Assembly: GCA_004297805.1 (NCBI GenBank)
Contig: SCTJ01000084.1
Location: 1 to 39,393, forward strand
Source of the DNA: Patescibacteria group bacterium
GTDB taxonomy: Bacteria; Patescibacteriota; Minisyncoccia; Moranbacterales; SCTJ01
DNA: 39,393 nt
Direction of reading: 5' to 3'
A program made the position numbers and the translations under genes. The notes below the pieces were generated by a model. It ran no database searches. It was not told the origin of the DNA and saw nothing but the letters and a program-made list of their open reading frames with translations. Shown here piece by piece: positions 10,215 to 18,101 of the stretch (its first letter is position 1; every line of letters begins with the position of its first letter).

Positions 10215-11936
10215 CTAACCCCGATCGTCATCCATGTCGCCACCAATCGTAGCTTTTTTATTTTCAGTCAGTCGCTCGATTTCCGCCACCGTTGTCATGC
10301 CACGCAATACTTTGAGCAGTCCATCCTGACGAATCGTAATCATCTTGCGTCGTTCAGCCTCTTTGCGAATGTCCGGCTCACAATCTTTCTTTTCCGAGAT
10401 TAATTCCTGAATTCGACGATCAATCTCCAGTGCTTCATAGATAGCCAATCGTCCTCGATAACCACTCCCACCACAGATTTCGCAGCCCTTCCCCTCCACA
10501 AATTCAGGCTCCTTGGTCAAATCAACTTTGTATTTGGCCGCTTCCTCGACTGGCACATTAGCCAACTCAGCCTTTACCATCTCCACAATGCTATGAGGCA
10601 TTTCCACTTTAACTTTGCACTGTTCACAAATGCGCCGTGCCAACCGTTGAGCCGCTACCACTCGCAATGATGAGGCCAAGAGGAACGGTTCCACTCCCAT
10701 ATCCACCAACCGCGGGATTGAACCGATTGAATCATTGGTGTGCACTGTCGACAGAATGAGATGTCCCGTGAGTGAAGCATGGACGGCTAGTTCAGCGGTT
10801 TCTGTGTCACGAATTTCCCCCACCATAATCACATTCGGATCCTGACGCAAAATCGACCGCAAACCGCTGGCAAATGAATAGCCGATTTCCGGCTTGATTT
10901 GGCTTTGATTCACTCCCTCAATAAAATACTCTACCGGATCCTCAAGTGTGATAATGTTTCTTTCTTCTTGATTGAGGACTGACAAGAAAGCATAGAGGGT
11001 TGTCGACTTGCCTGAGCCAGTTGGGCCTGAAATCAAAATGATACCATAGGGATCTTTGATATGGGCTTGCAAAATTTCAAGGTTCCTGCCCCACAAGCCC
11101 AGTGATTCAAAATCAATTGGTTTGCTCTCTTTATCCAGAATACGCATTACCACTTTTTCGCCATCCACGACCGGCAGGGTCGAGACTCGGAAATCAATGG
11201 CGTTGCCAGAATCAATAATTTGAAAACGGCCGTCCTGTGGCTTGCGCTTCTCATCGATTTTCAAATTGGAAAGAATCTTAATTCGGGAAACTACTGCCTT
11301 ACCCACCTCGCGCGGTAAAACCAACGAGGAGTGCAAAATTCCGTCCACTCGAAAGCGGACGCGATATTCTTTTTCTACCGGTTCAATATGAATGTCGCTC
11401 GCCCGACCATCCACGGCGTGTTTCACCACCACCTCTACCAACTTGGCAATGGGCGCGTCCTGGATAACTCGTTGCACCTTTTCTTCGTCCGCCGCCTCAT
11501 CCCTAATTTCAAAGCCTGGAATATCCTGCCCGTCATTCTGCAGCGATTTCATGGCCTCTTCTACGGCTTTCTCGGCCGTGCTGTATTGGGCAAAAATATC
11601 CTGTAGCCCAGTGGCCGAAACGACATAGAGATCAGTTTGGACGCCTTCTCTCTCAGCAATAAAGCGCAAGGCGTTCAACGCTTCAATATTGTGCGGATCG
11701 ACCATGGCCACCCGCAGCATATTTTGCTCACGATCGAAAGGAGCCATCTGATAGCGCTTGGCCGTATCCTCAGGAATCAAATTCAAAATTCGCTTACTGA
11801 TTTTTTTGGGAACTTCAGCCAGTGTTTTCAGGCCAGTCGAAACCGGAGCCGAGGGAGCAACCCCGGACGTTCCATCTCCGATAACCCCGACCGGAGGAGG
11901 ATTCAACTGTTGGTCATCCTGAATCTGGATGTTCAT
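10215..11936 (-). CDS. pilB: Type IV pilus assembly ATPase
   Basis: A 573-residue extension motor. After a proline-rich N-terminus comes an MshEN-like domain (LNLIPEDTAKRYQMAPFDRE), then the GspE core: Walker A GPTGSGKST from residue 304, Asp box ITLEDPVEYF, Walker B PNVIMVGEIRDTET, and His box TGHLILSTVHTND. The zinc-binding tetracysteine is present as C437/C440 (CEQC) and C485/C488 (CEIC), followed by GYRGRLAIYEAL. It follows pilO by 5 bp. The MshEN region suggests a possible cyclic di-GMP link, but the binding residues were not verified. Confidence 0.95.
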   Translation of the reverse strand: MNIQIQDDQQLNPPPVGVIGDGTSGVAPSAPVSTGLKTLAEVPKKISKRILNLIPEDTAKRYQMAPFDREQNMLRVAMVDPHNIEALNALRFIAEREGVQTDLYVVSATGLQDIFAQYSTAEKAVEEAMKSLQNDGQDIPGFEIRDEAADEEKVQRVIQDAPIAKLVEVVVKHAVDGRASDIHIEPVEKEYRVRFRVDGILHSSLVLPREVGKAVVSRIKILSNLKIDEKRKPQDGRFQIIDSGNAIDFRVSTLPVVDGEKVVMRILDKESKPIDFESLGLWGRNLEILQAHIKDPYGIILISGPTGSGKSTTLYAFLSVLNQEERNIITLEDPVEYFIEGVNQSQIKPEIGYSFASGLRSILRQDPNVIMVGEIRDTETAELAVHASLTGHLILSTVHTNDSIGSIPRLVDMGVEPFLLASSLRVVAAQRLARRICEQCKVKVEMPHSIVEMVKAELANVPVEEAAKYKVDLTKEPEFVEGKGCEICGGSGYRGRLAIYEALEIDRRIQELISEKKDCEPDIRKEAERRKMITIRQDGLLKVLRGMTTVAEIERLTENKKATIGGDMDDDRG

Positions 11937-11941
11937 TATGT

Positions 11942-12883
11942 CTATTTCACAGGTGTCTTAGCTGGCACGGCCGATTGGACTGGAGTGGGAGTTGGCGCAA
12001 CGACGCTATTTCCAGTCGATCCGGTAGCCGTGGTTGATTCTGCACTGGCGCCAGTTGAAGTTGAACCACTGCCCAAGACGAACGGGTTGGGTCGATTTTT
12101 GTTGATCACCCCAAGCGGCATCAAAGCTTGCCTGGCAAACTCTCTCACTTTGGCAATCGAGGCAAAGTCAAACGAGTCCTTTTTGAAAATTGCGTCATTG
12201 TAATTCTTGACTGTTCCAGTTGGAAGACTCACCATCGGCAAATACTCAAAACGGAATGCGCCTTCCATCTTCAGTGAATTCGGATCACTACCCTGATCTG
12301 GATATCCCACAGTAACAGTCGGTACTTCGTTCAGCATCTCCATGTGATATACCTTATTCAAGAACTGCTTCATGTCTTCGTATTTGCCTACAGCGGTAAT
12401 CTTCGCCTCAACTACTAACGGCTTGGGCTCAACGTAGGTTGGCGACTGTATAGACTTCCCTTGTTTGTCAGTGGTGACAGCCACCTGTGCAGACGCACTT
12501 CCCAACGTTGGCTGCGCAACCGCCGCCGCCGCCCCAGTCGTTGGCTTAATTTCATTCAAAGCGATGTTTACCACCACCAAACCGCTGGCATAGCTGTTCA
12601 AGCTATTGATAATGTCTTCTTCCTGCTTGGTCGGAGGCAAAAACATTTCGGCATACCTAGCCTCATCTTTCCGGTATTGAGACTGCTCGTCCCGACTGCC
12701 CAGACTCGCCTTGAGCGCCAAGATACGATTATTTTTAGCAGTAACGTCAGCCAGAAGCGCCTCCTGCTCGCCCACCACCTTCCGCTTCTCACCAATCTTT
12801 TGGATGTCTGGCCAAATATAGCCAATCGCCAGCCAGAGAGAAACGATGAGCACTACTGGAAACAATAATATTTTTATGCGCAT
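11942..12883 (-). CDS. pilO: Type IV pilus alignment protein, PilO-like
   Basis: A 313-residue bitopic membrane protein: N-terminal helix (KILLFPVVLIVSLWLAIGYIW), a coiled region (KIGEKRKVVGEQEALLADVTAK), then a ferredoxin-like fold that includes VVEAKITAVGKYEDMKQFLNK, a pattern recurrent in PilO. The C-terminal 50 residues are Ser/Thr/Ala/Pro-rich and probably disordered. It would pair with PilN to link the PilM ring to the pilus base. It sits between pilN and pilB with 61 and 5 bp gaps. The family is divergent; order and topology carry much of the assignment. Confidence 0.8.
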   Translation of the reverse strand: MRIKILLFPVVLIVSLWLAIGYIWPDIQKIGEKRKVVGEQEALLADVTAKNNRILALKASLGSRDEQSQYRKDEARYAEMFLPPTKQEEDIINSLNSYASGLVVVNIALNEIKPTTGAAAAVAQPTLGSASAQVAVTTDKQGKSIQSPTYVEPKPLVVEAKITAVGKYEDMKQFLNKVYHMEMLNEVPTVTVGYPDQGSDPNSLKMEGAFRFEYLPMVSLPTGTVKNYNDAIFKKDSFDFASIAKVREFARQALMPLGVINKNRPNPFVLGSGSTSTGASAESTTATGSTGNSVVAPTPTPVQSAVPAKTPVK

Positions 12884-12944
12884 AATGTTTTCTTTTTCCC
12901 GGACCTCTTAAATGAGCTCCGCGAGGATGATATGTAAAAAATTA

Positions 12945-13520
12945 TTATTTCTTTGTCTCCTTAGGCAACTTCAACTCAACTGCCATTTCCACATCCCCGT
13001 TAGTCGCGCGTTTGGTATCAACCACTTTCAAGTCAGCTGCAATTTCCAAATCTTTGAGGCTCTGAATTTGTTTTGCTAATGTTTCAAATTGTTTCTGCCC
13101 ATTGGCCTTGGGAGAAACCAGCACTAGTTTGAATAGCTTTCCGCTATAGGTGAATGAATCCAATGTCACTCCGTCCACCATAGCTGACTCAACCTTGGCC
13201 AAGGCGTCGTTTGCATTATCCTCAGTTGTCACTTGATTCAAAGATAGCTTTAGCCGATTATTGATATTTTTGAGTCGCTCATCAAAAGAGGCGACCTCAG
13301 CCACATCATTGTTACTCAAAGACTCAATCGCTACTTTACGATTCTCCTCGGCTGCAGCGGCTTGCTTGTCGAGGCTTCCCAAATAAAAGCGCACCCCGAA
13401 GAAAACTGCCCCGACTACCGCCAGCAGGCCCAGTGAAATCAAAATCCCTTTGTCCACCGTCGACTCTGCCTTTTCTCCGGCCGTGGCTTGCTGCGGCTGA
13501 TACAGATTCATGTTTGGCAT
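12945..13520 (-). CDS. pilN: Type IV pilus assembly protein, PilN-like
   Basis: A 191-residue bitopic protein. The first residues, MPNMNLYQPQ, resemble the short cytoplasmic motif by which PilN docks into PilM. A transmembrane helix follows (about 27-49, ILISLGLLAVVGAVFFGVRF), then a coiled stretch and a beta-alpha-beta domain (VTLDSFTYSGKLFKLVLVSP). It lies between pilM and pilO. No PilP or PilQ gene follows, consistent with a single-membrane envelope. Confidence 0.82.
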   Translation of the reverse strand: MPNMNLYQPQQATAGEKAESTVDKGILISLGLLAVVGAVFFGVRFYLGSLDKQAAAAEENRKVAIESLSNNDVAEVASFDERLKNINNRLKLSLNQVTTEDNANDALAKVESAMVDGVTLDSFTYSGKLFKLVLVSPKANGQKQFETLAKQIQSLKDLEIAADLKVVDTKRATNGDVEMAVELKLPKETKK

Positions 13521-13558
13521 ACTTTTTTACTTAATGAGTGTTACAAAAAAAAATAAAA

Positions 13559-14641
13559 TTAACTACGCCTAAATGAGTCGGCTCCCATCAGGGCCAGACC
13601 GAGCGCTACCGAAAACGATGTCCCCAGTTTTTCGCGCACGACCGGCTCAAGGGCTGGGTCGACATAGACTCTCCGCCAAGGATTGCCGACAACCGCGCGC
13701 ACGCCAATCGTTTTGGAAAAATATTGATCGATACCCTTCAGCTTGGCCGAACCGCCCGACAGAATGACACTTTCCAGCCGCAAATCAGGCTTTTTCTCCC
13801 GATAAGAGTTGATCATGCGCATGGCTTCATTGCTCACCAGGTCCAGCGAGGGAATGACCAAGGACATTTCACGACCATTGAGCAAATCGTCTTTTTCTTT
13901 CTTCAGGATCTCCGCGCGTGTCCGCGAGATATTCATACTATCCGAAACTGTGCTAGTCACATCGTAGCCACCGCTATCTACATTCCGATTCACCCGAATA
14001 ATGCCATTCTCCACTAAAATCAAATTGGTTGCCCGGGCGCCAATGTCCACAATCAAAAAGGCGTTTGGATCATCACCCACCAAGGCGCGTACTAAGGAAA
14101 AAGTTTCTAGTTCAATCGCACTCACTTCCAAACCTACCTCTCTGACGAGTTTCTCATATTTTTCCACTTCCCGCTTCGCTGCAGCCACTAACATAATCTG
14201 CAAACGCTTGTTTTTGCCTTCGCCCTCGCCTGTTTTGGCCACAATGTCCCAGCGCAAAGAGATATCATCGAGCGAAGTTGGAATGTGTTTGTGAGCCTCA
14301 AACTGAATTGCCTGTTCCAAATCGTTTTGTTCCATTTCTGGCAATTCAATTGAGGTGATCATGCCGTTATAGCCAGGAATAGCCACATTGGCTGAGGTCG
14401 ATTTGAGCTGCATGCGCGTCACCAACTCCTGGAAATAGGCTTTGATCCGCTGTTCATAGGAAGCGCGGAAGTTTTGTTCCGTTTTGTCGGCAATCAAATT
14501 GAAGCCGGTGTCCAACCAGCCGTAATTTTCCAAGAATATATGCTGATCACGATACGAAAGTTCAACAACCTTGATCGCAGAAGTACCAAAATCGATACCG
14601 AGGAAATGATTTTTCGATAAAAACCCAAAAAGCTTGAACAT
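13559..14641 (-). CDS. pilM: Type IV pilus actin-like ATPase
   Basis: A 360-residue actin/FtsA-fold cytoplasmic protein. The phosphate-1 loop is FLGIDFGTSAIKVVEL, phosphate-2 is AFLIVDIGARATNLILVENG, and the adenosine motif is VILSGGSAKLKGI. SMMNI-type insertions and IELPEMEQNDLEQAIQFEAHKHIP match the family. PilM forms the cytoplasmic ring that holds PilN. It is the first gene of the pilus operon, with a promoter and a 95-nt leader bearing two hairpins upstream. Confidence 0.93.
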   Translation of the reverse strand: MFKLFGFLSKNHFLGIDFGTSAIKVVELSYRDQHIFLENYGWLDTGFNLIADKTEQNFRASYEQRIKAYFQELVTRMQLKSTSANVAIPGYNGMITSIELPEMEQNDLEQAIQFEAHKHIPTSLDDISLRWDIVAKTGEGEGKNKRLQIMLVAAAKREVEKYEKLVREVGLEVSAIELETFSLVRALVGDDPNAFLIVDIGARATNLILVENGIIRVNRNVDSGGYDVTSTVSDSMNISRTRAEILKKEKDDLLNGREMSLVIPSLDLVSNEAMRMINSYREKKPDLRLESVILSGGSAKLKGIDQYFSKTIGVRAVVGNPWRRVYVDPALEPVVREKLGTSFSVALGLALMGADSFRRS

Positions 14642-14743
14642 GTTTCCTTTTTTATTTTACAAAAAGTTTTAGGGTAGGTGGAACCGATCCACCACAGCAC
14701 GCGAGCCTTTCATTGCGCTCGCTCGCCACTCAACCCTGACGAA

Positions 14744-14772
14744 ATTGTACCATAGAACCGTAATTAGTTCAA
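14744..14772 (-). promoter_or_regulatory. Promoter of the pilus operon
   Basis: On the minus strand TTGAAC (14772-14767), a 17-bp spacer and TACAAT (14749-14744), with an extended -10 TGG directly before it. The start would be near 14737, giving a leader with two hairpins: GGTGGA/TCCACC (about 14673-14690) and GCGAGC/GCTCGC (about 14700-14722). A TTATCCACA box lies 11 bp upstream of the -35. Confidence 0.75.
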
Positions 14773-14782
14773 CAAGTTTGAG

Positions 14783-14791
14783 TTATCCACA
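14783..14791 (+). promoter_or_regulatory. DnaA-box-like site between the pilus operon and comF
   Basis: TTATCCACA, the strict DnaA consensus, within TTTGAGTTATCCACA. The identical 15-mer recurs at 20790-20804, and an 11-base version (AGTTATCCACA) at 38099-38109. All three are intergenic and upstream of promoters. Confidence 0.5.
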
Positions 14792-14869
14792 CCTGCTAGC
14801 CATGCAACTCAATCACAGAAATATGCTTTTATCTCCTTCCCAGTCAACCGCACGCCTTCGGTCGAGCTG

Positions 14870-14878
14870 TGTTACAAT
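14870..14878 (+). promoter_or_regulatory. Extended -10 promoter of comF
   Basis: TGTTACAAT with no recognisable -35. It ends 10 bp before the comF ATG, so the transcript would be nearly leaderless. Confidence 0.5.
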
Positions 14879-14888
14879 TAAAATTGCC

Positions 14889-15626
14889 ATGGCGCACCGT
14901 CTTATCCAAATTATTCTCGATACCCTCTTCCCACTCACGTGCCTAAGCTGTAGGCAAGAGGGGCTTTTACTGTGTGACCAGTGCCTGGCCAAAATTCCAT
15001 TTCAATTGGAGCAGCACTGCCCCATTTGTGAGCACCATTCGACCCCAGCTGGACGAACCTGCCTGGCTTGCTGCACCCGGAGCTCTCTCGATGGAATGCT
15101 AGTGGCGACTTCCTATCAAAGTAGGATAATTTCTCATGCCATCCATTGTTTCAAATACCGCTTTGCTGAATCCCTGCATGAACCACTGGGGAAAATATTG
15201 GTCAACGCCCTCAGTCACTCGGAACTAACTCTCCCCGATCTCATTCTGCCCGTCCCGCTTCACCCCCGTCGCCTGCGGTGGCGCGGTTTCAACCAATCCT
15301 GGCTCTTGGCGCAATATCTGGCCGAGCATCTGACTCCGGGATTTTCCATCTCCACCACTGAAAGCTCTTTAATCCGCCAACGTTATACTCACCCGCAGGC
15401 CCAAGTCAAAAAACACGCCGCGCGAGCCCAGAACATCCGTGGTGCTTTCCAAGTTCCCAAGGAATCGCGTCCGGAGATAGCGGGCAAGAATATTTTACTA
15501 GTGGACGACGTCGCCACTACCGGCGCCACTATCTTCGAGTGTGCTAAAGCACTCAAAAAGAGTGGGGCCAAGTCAGTTTTCGCCCTGGTAATCGCCAGGC
15601 AAAGTTTCAAAACCGACAAGCATTGA
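14889..15626 (+). CDS. comF: ComF-family amidophosphoribosyltransferase-like competence protein
   Basis: A 245-residue protein starting at the ATG at 14889 (the frame is open to 14745, but the promoter lies in that stretch). The N-terminus carries zinc-ribbon cysteines C18/C21, C29/C32, C44/C47 and C58/C61. The C-terminal phosphoribosyltransferase domain has LPVPLHPRRLRWRGFNQS, then QVKKHAARAQNIRGAF, and the PRPP loop LLVDDVATTGATI. ComF is needed for DNA uptake through the cytoplasmic membrane during transformation. It is divergent from the pilus operon, which strengthens the idea that this pilus takes up DNA. Confidence 0.93.
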   Translation: MAHRLIQIILDTLFPLTCLSCRQEGLLLCDQCLAKIPFQLEQHCPICEHHSTPAGRTCLACCTRSSLDGMLVATSYQSRIISHAIHCFKYRFAESLHEPLGKILVNALSHSELTLPDLILPVPLHPRRLRWRGFNQSWLLAQYLAEHLTPGFSISTTESSLIRQRYTHPQAQVKKHAARAQNIRGAFQVPKESRPEIAGKNILLVDDVATTGATIFECAKALKKSGAKSVFALVIARQSFKTDKH

Positions 15627-15638
15627 ACGTTCCGATGC

Positions 15639-15680
15639 TATACTAATGTATATACACGTGTATATACATGTGTATATACT
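15639..15680. repeat. Tandem palindromes: three GTATATAC units at 12-bp period
   Basis: GTATATAC occurs at 15648-15655, 15660-15667 and 15672-15679. The first two form a perfect 20-bp palindrome, GTATATACACGTGTATATAC (15648-15667). The last two form a near-perfect one with 9-bp arms (15660-15679). An extended -10-like TGCTATACT lies just upstream on the plus strand (15636-15644). The element is in the gap between the convergent comF and sod genes. Confidence 0.75.
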
Positions 15681-15705
15681 TAAACTACTGCGTAGCGTAT
15701 TCGTC

Positions 15706-16281
15706 CTATGCGCCAGTAAATCTCCCGCTCACCATCTTCCAATCAATCGCCTTCATAAAAGCCGCGATGTAGTCGGCACGTTTGAGTTGATAATCGAGCA
15801 TATAGGCATGTTCGAAGACATCCATCACTAAGAGTGGCACGGCGCCAGCCAAGTGTCCGCCATCGTGTTCAGTAATCCAGGTGTTGAACAATTCTTTCGC
15901 TTCTGGGTCATAATACAGCACCACCCAGCCAATCCCCCGCATGGCTCCCACAGCCGCAAAATTTTTCTGCCAACTTTCCAGGCTGCCATAGATTCGGTCA
16001 ATTTCACTTTTCAGTTGGCCGCCTTCTGCCAATGATGTTGACTCAGCTGAGAGATTTTCGAAATATAACTCATGCAATCTCATGCCATTCCATTCCCAAC
16101 CCAAGCGCCTTTGCAATTCGGAATATTCAACTGTTCCGGGCTCTTTGGCATCCAATATTTCCAGCAGCTTATTGGCATTGGTGACGTACCCTTGATAGAG
16201 CGTCAAATGATTGGCCACCAGTTGCTCACTCAGTCCTGGCACCCCTGACAGATTAGCGAATTGTTTGGCTGTATACGGCAT
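15706..16281 (-). CDS. sod: Superoxide dismutase, Fe/Mn family
   Basis: A 191-residue cytoplasmic enzyme dismutating superoxide. The start MPYTAKQF at 16281 is chosen over an ATG six codons upstream because it gives the family N-terminus. Putative metal ligands are His25 (NHLTLYQGYV), a His in MRLHELYFENL, and Asp plus His in DVFEHAYMLDYQ; the Trp before them is Phe here. The C-terminal domain has GIGWVVLYYDP, as in the family. In an ungapped alignment on the YV motif the first His falls one residue later than in E. coli SodB. The gene is convergent with comF and divergent from the PAP2 gene. Metal preference cannot be decided. Confidence 0.92.
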   Translation of the reverse strand: MPYTAKQFANLSGVPGLSEQLVANHLTLYQGYVTNANKLLEILDAKEPGTVEYSELQRRLGWEWNGMRLHELYFENLSAESTSLAEGGQLKSEIDRIYGSLESWQKNFAAVGAMRGIGWVVLYYDPEAKELFNTWITEHDGGHLAGAVPLLVMDVFEHAYMLDYQLKRADYIAAFMKAIDWKMVSGRFTGA

Positions 16282-16396
16282 ACTTTTAACCCTAAACAAA
16301 TTATGACTAGTTGTATTGTACTACATTTTCGGCCAGAATACCTTTCGCCAAAAAAGCCGCTTCACAATCAATCATTTCCGCGCTACCATACCACTC

Positions 16397-17383
16397 ATGC
16401 GAGATCAAATATACTATTTTTTGCAAATTGGGGGAGCTTATTTTGTCCTGTGTCTTTTGCCCATTCTCCTTTTCATGCTGTGGCGAGTTCTCACTTCGTT
16501 CTTCGTCGATTCGCGAGAGCAATTTTGGGAACGCTTTGCTATCATCGGTCGATTTACGTTAATGCTAGTCGCCTGGTTTTTCACCTTCAGCTTTTCTCTC
16601 ATGCTCATTAACTGGTTGGCGGGTGCGCCCACCGACCGCATTGTGCGAGCCAGCGACGGCGCGGCTGCCTTGGACCGCCAAATTTTTGGGGTGGACGTGC
16701 CCTTCTGGCTACAACAATCTAACAACCCCTGGAAGAGCTTCTTCGATGCTATCGGTCCATTGACCATTGCTGTCTACAAGGGACTGGGTATTCTAATCGG
16801 TCTAACCGCCTGCGTAACCCTGATGACCAAATTCTCGGTCTTTCTACGTTTCGGCATTGGCTTCTTGCTGGCCATCATCATTAGTCTGCCAGTCTGGTAT
16901 GCTTTCCCCGCCATTATCCCCATGGAACGCTACCTGGAAAATACTTCAGGCGCGCCGATTCCCATGCCGACCCAAACTGCCCTGAACCAATATGCACCTA
17001 GTCCAGCTCTGCACGAATTTATTGGCGAGGTTCGCGAAGTGCAATCCGGCGGCACGCAAGGCGTGACTACTATGCCTAGCATGCACGTGGCTTGGGCGCT
17101 CATCGCCTCCTTTTGCCTATTTCAATTGTGGAAACCAACTCTAATCTTAACCGTGCCTTATAACATCCTCAACATGCTGGCGACTGTTTACACCCTCGAG
17201 CACTATGCCATCGACATTTTTGGCGGCATCGTGGTGGCTGTCACCGTACTCTGGCTCACCAATCGATTTGTAACTCCAGCCCCGCACAAGAAACAACTGA
17301 CCGATCTAATGCACGAAACTGTTCAGTCGATCGTCCCGACGCTCAAAGAACTAGCGTTTCAGTTTTCAAAATCGAAACGCTAA
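16397..17383 (+). CDS. PAP2-superfamily integral membrane phosphatase/transferase
   Basis: A 328-residue polytopic protein (start at the ATG at 16397, MRDQIYYFLQIGG; the frame is open further upstream into the sod promoter region). About six hydrophobic helices are seen. The acid-phosphatase motifs are TTMPSMHVAWA (motif 2, His) and LEHYAIDIFGGIVVA (motif 3, His and Asp). The SMHV and HYAID forms, with a long N-terminal membrane part, resemble the inositol-phosphorylceramide-synthase-like PAP2_3 group more than classical PgpB. A role in lipid phosphate or undecaprenyl-phosphate metabolism is likely, but the substrate is unknown. Confidence 0.8.
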   Translation: MRDQIYYFLQIGGAYFVLCLLPILLFMLWRVLTSFFVDSREQFWERFAIIGRFTLMLVAWFFTFSFSLMLINWLAGAPTDRIVRASDGAAALDRQIFGVDVPFWLQQSNNPWKSFFDAIGPLTIAVYKGLGILIGLTACVTLMTKFSVFLRFGIGFLLAIIISLPVWYAFPAIIPMERYLENTSGAPIPMPTQTALNQYAPSPALHEFIGEVREVQSGGTQGVTTMPSMHVAWALIASFCLFQLWKPTLILTVPYNILNMLATVYTLEHYAIDIFGGIVVAVTVLWLTNRFVTPAPHKKQLTDLMHETVQSIVPTLKELAFQFSKSKR

Positions 17384-17401
17384 ATAAACTATCCTTGTCA
17401 C

Positions 17402-17433
17402 CAAAAAACAACCCTGTTAGGAAATAGGATTGC
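17402..17433 (-). terminator. Intrinsic terminator after tRNA-Ser
   Basis: Minus strand: CAATCCT and AGGGTTG pair (one G-U) around a 10-base loop, followed by six T. It lies 20 bp beyond the tRNA 3' end. Confidence 0.7.
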
Positions 17434-17452
17434 CGAAGATTGTCTTACTTCG

Positions 17453-17539
17453 CGGAGAGGCAGGGATTCGAACCCTGGAGGGGATTTCTCCCCTAACACA
17501 TTAGCAGCGTGCCGCTTTCGACCACTCAGCCACCTCTCC
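17453..17539 (-). tRNA. tRNA-Ser (anticodon GCU)
   Basis: An 87-nt class II tRNA. The acceptor stem pairs GGAGAGG with CCTCTCC, with G as discriminator. The T arm contains GGGTTCGAATCCC, the long variable arm is GGGGAGAAATCCCC, and the anticodon loop is CTGCTAA, giving GCU (serine AGC/AGU codons). CCA is not encoded (CGA follows the discriminator). The 5' 39 nt are also the 3' end of the GIY-YIG reading frame. Confidence 0.95.
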
Positions 17540-17779
17540 ATTGATAATTTTCTTAAAGGCATTCCCGCCTTTGTAGGATTTTATCTTTTTTTCTTCGCTT
17601 CTTGCCTCACTTATCGACACCAATGACTTATAGCAGATTAATTTCCAAGGCTTGTTATTTTTTGAAAAAATTCCTCCTAACCCGCTATTGTGTTCAGTCA
17701 ATCGTCTATTTAAATCGGCGGTCGAGCCTATATAATATCTGCCACTTCTCTCGCTTTGTAAAATATATACGAATCCCAT
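17501..17779 (-). CDS. Small GIY-YIG domain endonuclease (YhbQ/UPF0213-like) running into tRNA-Ser
   Basis: A 92-residue single-domain GIY-YIG protein: FVYILQSERSGRYYIGST gives the paired Tyr motif, NRRLTEHN the catalytic Arg region, and SEARSEEKKIKSYKG the Glu helix. The domain is complete by about residue 80. The last 12 residues (GEVAEWSKAARC) are translated tRNA-Ser sequence, and the TAA stop is made of anticodon base 36 plus bases 37-38 of the tRNA. RNase P cleavage at 17539 would therefore remove the stop codon from the mRNA. Such proteins are either mobile-intron relatives or stand-alone nucleases; the function here is unknown. Confidence 0.8.
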   Translation of the reverse strand: MGFVYILQSERSGRYYIGSTADLNRRLTEHNSGLGGIFSKNNKPWKLICYKSLVSISEARSEEKKIKSYKGGNAFKKIINGEVAEWSKAARC

Positions 17780-17794
17780 GGTTATTTTCGCCCA

Positions 17795-17839
17795 TCCCGC
17801 CAGGGCGGGACAAGCTCAGTTCACCCCGCCTTGGCGGGG
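17795..17839. repeat. Pair of GC-rich hairpins (REP-like) upstream of the GIY-YIG gene
   Basis: TCCCGCC-AG-GGCGGGA (17795-17810) and CCCCGCC-TT-GGCGGGG (17824-17839) are two perfect 7-bp stems with two-base centres, 13 bp apart and of opposite sequence polarity. They stand out in an AT-rich gap, 16 bp upstream of the GIY-YIG start. Confidence 0.7.
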
Positions 17840-17850
17840 CCACCTCTCCA
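17839..17850 (-). repeat. 12-bp copy of the tRNA-Ser 5' end
   Basis: TGGAGAGGTGGC on the minus strand, identical to 17540-17529, which covers the base before the tRNA and its first 11 nt. The two direct copies are 310 bp apart and bracket the GIY-YIG gene and the double hairpin. Confidence 0.6.
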
Positions 17851-18031
17851 ATATATTTTGAAACTATATTAGCCTACCAGATTATTCTAGCCCTATCAAG
17901 TGCCAAAAACTACCTTCCACCTTATCACGCCTATCATAGAATATAAAGGCAAGCTGTGTTACTTTGAAATATTTGCGCCGAAATGGACATCCTACCCCAA
18001 CTAGAACTCTGGTGATTTTCGTTGTGTGTTA

Positions 18032-18075
18032 TATAATGCATAAAAGAGCTAGTAAGAAAATTAATAAACTTACTA
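18032..18075 (+). promoter_or_regulatory. -10 element and leader hairpin of the cation exchanger gene
   Basis: TATAAT at 18032-18037 without a good -35, followed by a perfect inverted repeat TAGTAAG/CTTACTA (18050-18056 and 18069-18075), which would form a hairpin at the very 5' end of the mRNA. Confidence 0.4.
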
Positions 18076-18101
18076 ACGCCAAGAAGTAAAAGCAAACCCC
18101 T

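Noticed and set aside
14660-14735. A second tRNA upstream of pilM
   Set aside because: The two hairpins do not give a cloverleaf, and no T-loop sequence is present.
15648-15679. CRISPR-like array
   Set aside because: Units are 8 bp at 12-bp period with no spacers; this is a palindrome array.
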